Made by a program: the position numbers and the translations under genes | NCBI GenBank assembly: GCA_041689205.1 | Contig: JBDNGQ010000053.1 | Location: 1-19,102 of the forward strand | Direction: 5' to 3' | Origin: JAVVEG01 sp041689205 | Lineage (GTDB): Bacteria; Pseudomonadota; Gammaproteobacteria; Pseudomonadales; Pseudohongiellaceae | DNA length: 19,102 nt | Notes under the pieces: generated by a model | What the model was told of the DNA's origin: nothing | Databases searched by the model: none | The model's input: the letters and a program-made list of their open reading frames with translations, nothing else | In this document: one piece after another, positions 15,109 through 19,102 of the stretch | Layout: every line of letters starts with the position of its first letter | How positions within the stretch are numbered: position 1 is the stretch's first letter

Positions 15109-15111
15109 ATT

Positions 15112-16707
15112 TTATTCTATTTTCAACAATGACTTGCCGGGAATGGCACTGAGCAGAGCCTGAGTATAAGCCTGCTGTGGGGCACTGAAAATCTGATGAA
15201 CACTTCCCGATTCCACCAGCCGGCCGTCCTTCATCACCACTATACGATCAGCAAGATAACGCACAACTCCCAGATCATGCGAGACAAACAACATGGTCAG
15301 GTTGAAGTTTTTAACCAGCTCTAATAGAAGATCCAGAATCTGCGCCTGAATGGTCACATCTAATGCTGACACCGGTTCATCGGCAACGATGAACTCCGGT
15401 TTGGTAGCAATGGCGCGACCAATGGCAATACGTTGACGCTGACCACCTGAAAACTCATGGGGATAACGCAGCACACTCTCTCTGGCCAGACCCACTGAAT
15501 CCATCAAGCGGAACACTTCGCCATCAAGGCTTTTGCGATTGGCCATGCCATGCAGCAGTAAGGGTTCGGCCAGCGTGTCGTACACGGTCATGCGGGGATT
15601 CAAGCTGGCATAAGGATCCTGAAAGATTATCTGCATATTGCGCCGCAATGGCTTCAGCTGCTTCGCGCTCAGCCCGCACAGCTCCTGACCATTCAAAACT
15701 ATGCTGCCACTGGTCGGCGACAGCAGGCGCAGAATAGAGCGGCCCAGCGTCGACTTACCTGAACCTGATTCGCCGACCAGGCCCAGTATTTCATGCCGAT
15801 TAATGCTCAGTGAAACATCATCGACAGCACGAACCTGTTGCTCGCCTTTATTGCCGGCAAAGTACATGCATAGATTCTTCACTTCAACCAACGCTTCGGA
15901 CTGACCTTGTGTGGCGGCCTTTTCGGTATCGGGCACGGCCGCCAGCAATTTGCGGGTATAGGGGTGCTGAGCGTTGCGAAAGATCTCATTGCGGTCGCCC
16001 TGTTCCACGAACCGACCGTTCTGCATCACTGCGATTTCGTCAGCGATATCAGCGACCACACTCAGGTCGTGACTGATAAAAATCACGCCGATATTACGGC
16101 GCTGCTGCAGCTCCTTCAGCAGTTTAAGTATCTGCGCCTGCACGGTGACATCCAGTGCGGTGGTGGGTTCATCGGCGATGATGATCTGCGGCTCTGTTAT
16201 CAGCGCCATCGCGATGACTACGCGCTGACGCATGCCGCCTGAAAACTCGAAGGGCCAGGAATTCATGCGCTGAGCGGCATCGTGGATGCCGACCTCTTCC
16301 AGCGTCTGCGTCGCTTTCGCCCATGCCTCACGGCGGCTCATGCCAAAGTGCAGTTGCAGCGGTTCAATTAACTGATCTCCGATCGTCAGATAGGGATTCA
16401 GCGAGGTCATCGGGTCCTGGAAAATTATGGAGATGCCTTTGCCGCGCACCTTGCGCAGTTCGGCTTCGCTCAAGGTCAGCAGATCCTTGCCGTCGAACAT
16501 CGCGTGGCCGGATTCAATGCGGCCAGGAGGTTTTGGTATCAGCCCCAGCAGACTGTAGCATGCCACTGATTTACCGGAACCTGATTCGCCAATGATTGCC
16601 AGCGTCTTACCGGATTCCACTTGAAAGCTGATGCCGTCCACTGCCTTCACCACGCCATTGCGGGTGTGAAAGTAGACTGCCAGATCTTTAACGTCCATGA
16701 GTGCCAT
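15112..16707 (-). CDS. Fused double ATP-binding subunit (OppD-OppF / YejF-type)
   Basis: 531 aa from ATG 16707, with two complete ABC ATPase domains. Domain 1: Walker A GESGSGKS (40-47), Q-loop Gln97, FSGGMRQ (155-161), IIIADE (175-180), His213. Domain 2: Walker A GESGSGKS (312-319), then FSGGQRQ and IVADEPVSALD. All catalytic motifs look intact in both. The length matches YejF and GsiA-type fusions. Unlike the single OppD and OppF here, neither half has the C-terminal Cys cluster. A longer ATG reading (16788) would overlap oppC by 65 bases and has an unrelated N-terminus, so 16707 is preferred. It lies 16 bases after oppC and 3 before yejB, so it could power either permease pair. Confidence 0.9.
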   Translation of the reverse strand: MALMDVKDLAVYFHTRNGVVKAVDGISFQVESGKTLAIIGESGSGKSVACYSLLGLIPKPPGRIESGHAMFDGKDLLTLSEAELRKVRGKGISIIFQDPMTSLNPYLTIGDQLIEPLQLHFGMSRREAWAKATQTLEEVGIHDAAQRMNSWPFEFSGGMRQRVVIAMALITEPQIIIADEPTTALDVTVQAQILKLLKELQQRRNIGVIFISHDLSVVADIADEIAVMQNGRFVEQGDRNEIFRNAQHPYTRKLLAAVPDTEKAATQGQSEALVEVKNLCMYFAGNKGEQQVRAVDDVSLSINRHEILGLVGESGSGKSTLGRSILRLLSPTSGSIVLNGQELCGLSAKQLKPLRRNMQIIFQDPYASLNPRMTVYDTLAEPLLLHGMANRKSLDGEVFRLMDSVGLARESVLRYPHEFSGGQRQRIAIGRAIATKPEFIVADEPVSALDVTIQAQILDLLLELVKNFNLTMLFVSHDLGVVRYLADRIVVMKDGRLVESGSVHQIFSAPQQAYTQALLSAIPGKSLLKIE

Positions 16708-16712
16708 TATAT

Positions 16713-16717
16713 TTCCC
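16713..16717 (-). promoter_or_regulatory. Ribosome site supporting the fused-ATPase start
   Basis: GGGAA on the minus strand, five bases before ATG 16707 and inside the 16-base gap after the oppC stop. It supports the shorter start over the ATG at 16788, which lies within oppC. Confidence 0.5.
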
Positions 16718-16723
16718 GGAGGA

Positions 16724-17626
16724 TCAGTCCTTCGAAGTCCGGGGGTCCAGTGCGTCGCGCAGACCGTCCCCGAGAAAGTTAAGTGCAAAAAGTGTCATTG
16801 CCAGCGCCAGGCCGGGAAATATAAGTAACCAGGGATATTCTTCCATCGACTCAACCCCATAAGAAATCAATACGCCCCAGGAGGACTCCGGCGGCTGAAT
16901 GCCGAGCCCAAGAAAGCTCAAAAAAGCCTCCAGCAGCATCACGTTCGGTATGGTCAGTGTGGTGTAAACGATAATCGGACCGAGCACATTAGGCAGCACA
17001 TGTTTACGAATAATGGCGCCCGGTCCCAGACCGATAGAAATAGCGGCTTCGATATATTCCTGTTGCCGCAGACTCTGAACCTGCCCGCGCACGATACGCG
17101 CCATGGTCAGCCATTCGACCGCGCCAATGGCGAGGAATAAGAGCAGCAGATTGCGGCCAAAAACCACCATCAGCAGAATGATGAAAATCATGAACGGCAG
17201 CGCGTAAAGAATGTCGACCAGACGCATCATCACCGCATCGACGCGGCCACCCACATATCCAGCGATAGCGCCATAGGTGACGCCAATCAGCAGGGCCACA
17301 GCAGTGGCGATAAAACCTACCATCAACGACACCCGTCCGCCGTACAAAATCCGCGTCAACATGTCACGGCCAAAGTTATCCGTTCCCAGCCAATGCGCTG
17401 CTGATGGGGGCGTGGCCCCCAGACGCAGATTCTGCTCCTCATAACCGTAGGGAGCTATCCACGGCGTAATGAGAGCAAGGAACATAATCAATGCAAGAAA
17501 AAAAAACCCGAGCATCGCAAGACGGTTCTTCCGCAGCCGCGTCCAGCCGTCCTGCCACAACGACACCCCTTTGGGAAATGCCTCAACGTCCGCTATCAAT
17601 AAGGTTGAATTTTTAAGAGTGCTCAT
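16724..17626 (-). CDS. oppC: Oligopeptide ABC transporter permease OppC
   Basis: 300 aa. One of two inner-membrane permeases for peptide import. Seen: a cytoplasmic N-terminus with WTRLRKNRLAMLGF before helix 1; an outer stretch with YEEQNLRLGATPPS and HWLGTDNFGRDMLTRILYG, the OppC/DppC signature; and an EAA loop EYIEAAISIGLGPGAIIRKH with VLPNVLGPI. The end is DGLRDALDPR, the classic OppC terminus. The outer loop is short, unlike the YejE in this operon. ATG 17626 follows the oppB stop by nine bases. Confidence 0.93.
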   Translation of the reverse strand: MSTLKNSTLLIADVEAFPKGVSLWQDGWTRLRKNRLAMLGFFFLALIMFLALITPWIAPYGYEEQNLRLGATPPSAAHWLGTDNFGRDMLTRILYGGRVSLMVGFIATAVALLIGVTYGAIAGYVGGRVDAVMMRLVDILYALPFMIFIILLMVVFGRNLLLLFLAIGAVEWLTMARIVRGQVQSLRQQEYIEAAISIGLGPGAIIRKHVLPNVLGPIIVYTTLTIPNVMLLEAFLSFLGLGIQPPESSWGVLISYGVESMEEYPWLLIFPGLALAMTLFALNFLGDGLRDALDPRTSKD

Positions 17627-17635
17627 GAATGGGCT

Positions 17636-18565
17636 CTACTTCCTGAATTGGTAGCGAAGCCGCGGATTGAGCCACGCTGCAACGACATCAGACAATAAAT
17701 TGAACACGACAATCAATGAGGCCAGGAATACGGTGGTACCCAGGATCATGGTGTAATCGCGATTGAAGGCGGCCTGTACATAAAACCGTCCGAGGCCAGG
17801 AATCTGAAAAATCGTCTCCACCACAAACGAACCGCTGAGCAGACCCGCAAAGGCCGGGCCCAGAAAACTGATCACCGGCAGCAGGCCGCCACGCAAGGCA
17901 TGTTTTGCAATCACCACATGCTCGGGCAAGCCTTTGGCACGCGCAGTACGCAGATAATCCTGGGATAAGACCTCGAGCATGCCGCTGCGACTCAAACGCG
18001 CAATATAGGCGGCATATCCGGCGCCCAGCGTTAGACTCGGCAATATCTTGTCCCCTGCCGCATTGCCCCAGCCTGATACCGGCAGCCAGCCCAGCCCGAT
18101 GCCAAAGATCAGCACCAGCAGGGGCCCCAGCAAAAAGGAAGGCATGCAGATACCCACCATGGACAGACTCATGGGGATATAGTCCTGCAGGGTATTGGGT
18201 TTTAGCGCGGCGAAAACACCTGCCAGCGTGCCGATGACCAGAGCGACCAGCAGCGCATACAGGCCCAGCTCAGCGGTAATCGGCAGACCCTGAAGAATCA
18301 GTTCACTGACATCCCGCCCCGGGTAACGAAAGGAGGGTCCCATATCACCGCGTGCAAGGTCACTCAGATAAGTGAAGTACTGCTGCAGCACCGGTTGATC
18401 GAGATTGTACTGCGCCTCGAGAGCTGCCTTAACCTGAGGCGATACCGCTTTCTCGCTGGAGAACGGCCCGCCTGGAGCGGCCCGTACCAGAAAGAAAGTC
18501 ACCGTGATGACGACCAGAATAACCGGGATCGCCTGCAGAGTCCGAAGACCAATAAATCGCCACAT
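17636..18565 (-). CDS. oppB: Oligopeptide ABC transporter permease OppB
   Basis: 309 aa, partner of OppC. Seen: N-terminal helix LQAIPVILVVITVTFFLV followed by RAAPGGPF, the OppB/DppB opening; AQYNLDQPVLQQYFTYL; about six membrane helices; EAA loop DYLRTARAKGLPEHVVIAKH followed by ALRGGLLPVIS; and LNPRLRYQFRK at the end. It starts five bases after the oppA stop. Confidence 0.94.
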   Translation of the reverse strand: MWRFIGLRTLQAIPVILVVITVTFFLVRAAPGGPFSSEKAVSPQVKAALEAQYNLDQPVLQQYFTYLSDLARGDMGPSFRYPGRDVSELILQGLPITAELGLYALLVALVIGTLAGVFAALKPNTLQDYIPMSLSMVGICMPSFLLGPLLVLIFGIGLGWLPVSGWGNAAGDKILPSLTLGAGYAAYIARLSRSGMLEVLSQDYLRTARAKGLPEHVVIAKHALRGGLLPVISFLGPAFAGLLSGSFVVETIFQIPGLGRFYVQAAFNRDYTMILGTTVFLASLIVVFNLLSDVVAAWLNPRLRYQFRK

Positions 18566-18570
18566 AATTG

Positions 18571-19102
18571 TTATTCTTCAGCTTGCAGATAGACATACTT
18601 GTAATTGAAGTAGTCCATGATGTTGGCTGGCATACCCCGCAGCGAGGGATGGCGCAGATGTTTGCTCTTATAGGTGTAAAAGGGAATGATCGGCATCTGA
18701 TCGATAAGGATGGTTTCTGCCTCATGGAAAAGCCGGTAACGCTCTTCGCGATCCAGTGCAGCCGGTGCATCGCGCAGGACTATCTGATCATATCGTGCAT
18801 TCGCAAAACCGGTCTTGTTGTTGCCACCACCGGTGATGAACATATCGAGGAAGCTGTTGGGATCCACGTAGTCACCAATCCAGCCCCGTCGCGAGACGTC
18901 GTAGTTCATGTTTTGCTGGCTGTCCAGATAGACCTGCCATTCCTGATTAACCAGATTCACCCCGACATTAAGCGTCTTATTCCACATCTGCTGGACTGCT
19001 TCGGCTATTTTTCGATGTGACTCCTGAGTGTTATAGAGGATATTAAAAGCCGGGAAGCCTTCACCGCCTGGATAGCCAGCCTCGGCCAGCAAGGCGCGTG
19101 CA
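18571..19102 (-). CDS. oppA: OppA-type peptide-binding protein, C-terminal part (N-terminus beyond window)
   Basis: The frame is open to the right edge; 176 residues are visible, including the true C-terminus. An in-frame TTG at 19092 is internal, not a start. Features match OppA's second lobe: AEAGYPGGEGFP, NKTLNVGVNLVNQEWQVYLD (OppA has the same VNQEW core), GWIGDYVDPNSFLDMF, and the hydrophobic PIIPFYTY. It is distinct from the YejA-like protein at 10992-12995, so two binding proteins serve this operon. It would bind peptides in the periplasm for OppBC. The signal peptide and operon promoter must lie to the right of the window. Confidence 0.9.
   Translation of the reverse strand, partial: ARALLAEAGYPGGEGFPAFNILYNTQESHRKIAEAVQQMWNKTLNVGVNLVNQEWQVYLDSQQNMNYDVSRRGWIGDYVDPNSFLDMFITGGGNNKTGFANARYDQIVLRDAPAALDREERYRLFHEAETILIDQMPIIPFYTYKSKHLRHPSLRGMPANIMDYFNYKYVYLQAEE

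Noticed and set aside
16708..16788. Longer start (ATG 16788) for the fused ATPase
   Set aside because: It overlaps oppC by 65 bases, and the extra residues resemble no ABC N-terminus; ATG 16707 has GGGAA upstream and gives a family-typical length.
19090..19092. TTG at 19092 as the start of a small protein
   Set aside because: The frame stays open to the edge and the sequence is the C-terminal lobe of OppA, so this is an internal Leu codon.

Overview
The window looks like the chromosome of a free-living, probably marine, Gammaproteobacterium. The support is a canonical RimK, Opp/Yej-type peptide importers with gammaproteobacterial features, an outer-membrane efflux lipoprotein (so a Gram-negative envelope), and a giant RTX/VCBS surface protein of the kind common in marine gammaproteobacteria. 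Genus cannot be fixed from the sequence alone. There are no rRNA or tRNA genes, IS elements, CRISPR arrays or phage genes. Nearly all of it is coding, and the longest gene-free stretch is about 270 bases (4468-4741).

Region 1 (1-4750, minus strand) is a secretion/adhesion locus read right to left: a TolC-like outer-membrane lipoprotein, a short periplasmic adaptor, then the first 701 codons of a giant calcium-binding surface protein that runs off the left edge. That protein has a Lys-rich head without a Sec signal, a LEPRFMFDGA motif, a degenerate metalloprotease-like EEIGH helix, a block of about 200 residues of RTX nonapeptides, a capping module, and the start of a VCBS repeat array. A possible promoter with a CRP-like site lies upstream of the tolC-like gene. 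No inner-membrane ABC ATPase for this export route is in view.

Region 2 (4742-7818, minus) is a tightly packed three-gene envelope-glycosylation cassette: a polytopic GT-C-like membrane protein, a GtrB/ArnC-type polyprenyl-phosphate glycosyltransferase with an unusual His-rich insert, and a four-helix DMT-type protein that probably flips the lipid-linked sugar. It resembles the Gtr serotype-conversion cassettes in logic.

Region 3 (7953-8958, plus) is rimK, the S6-glutamate ligase, followed by a compact minisatellite-like repeat array that fills the whole convergent gap to the next operon.

Region 4 (8956-19102, minus) is one long nine-gene peptide-import operon, with spacings of 0-23 bases throughout. 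Read right to left: oppA (C-terminal part only), oppB, oppC, a fused double-ATPase gene, yejB, yejE, a YejA-like lipoprotein binding protein, oppD, oppF. It is two Opp/Yej systems interleaved. The fused ATPase lies between the OppBC and YejBE permeases, and the two single ATPases lie after the Yej-type binding protein. Which ATPase powers which permease pair cannot be read from gene order.
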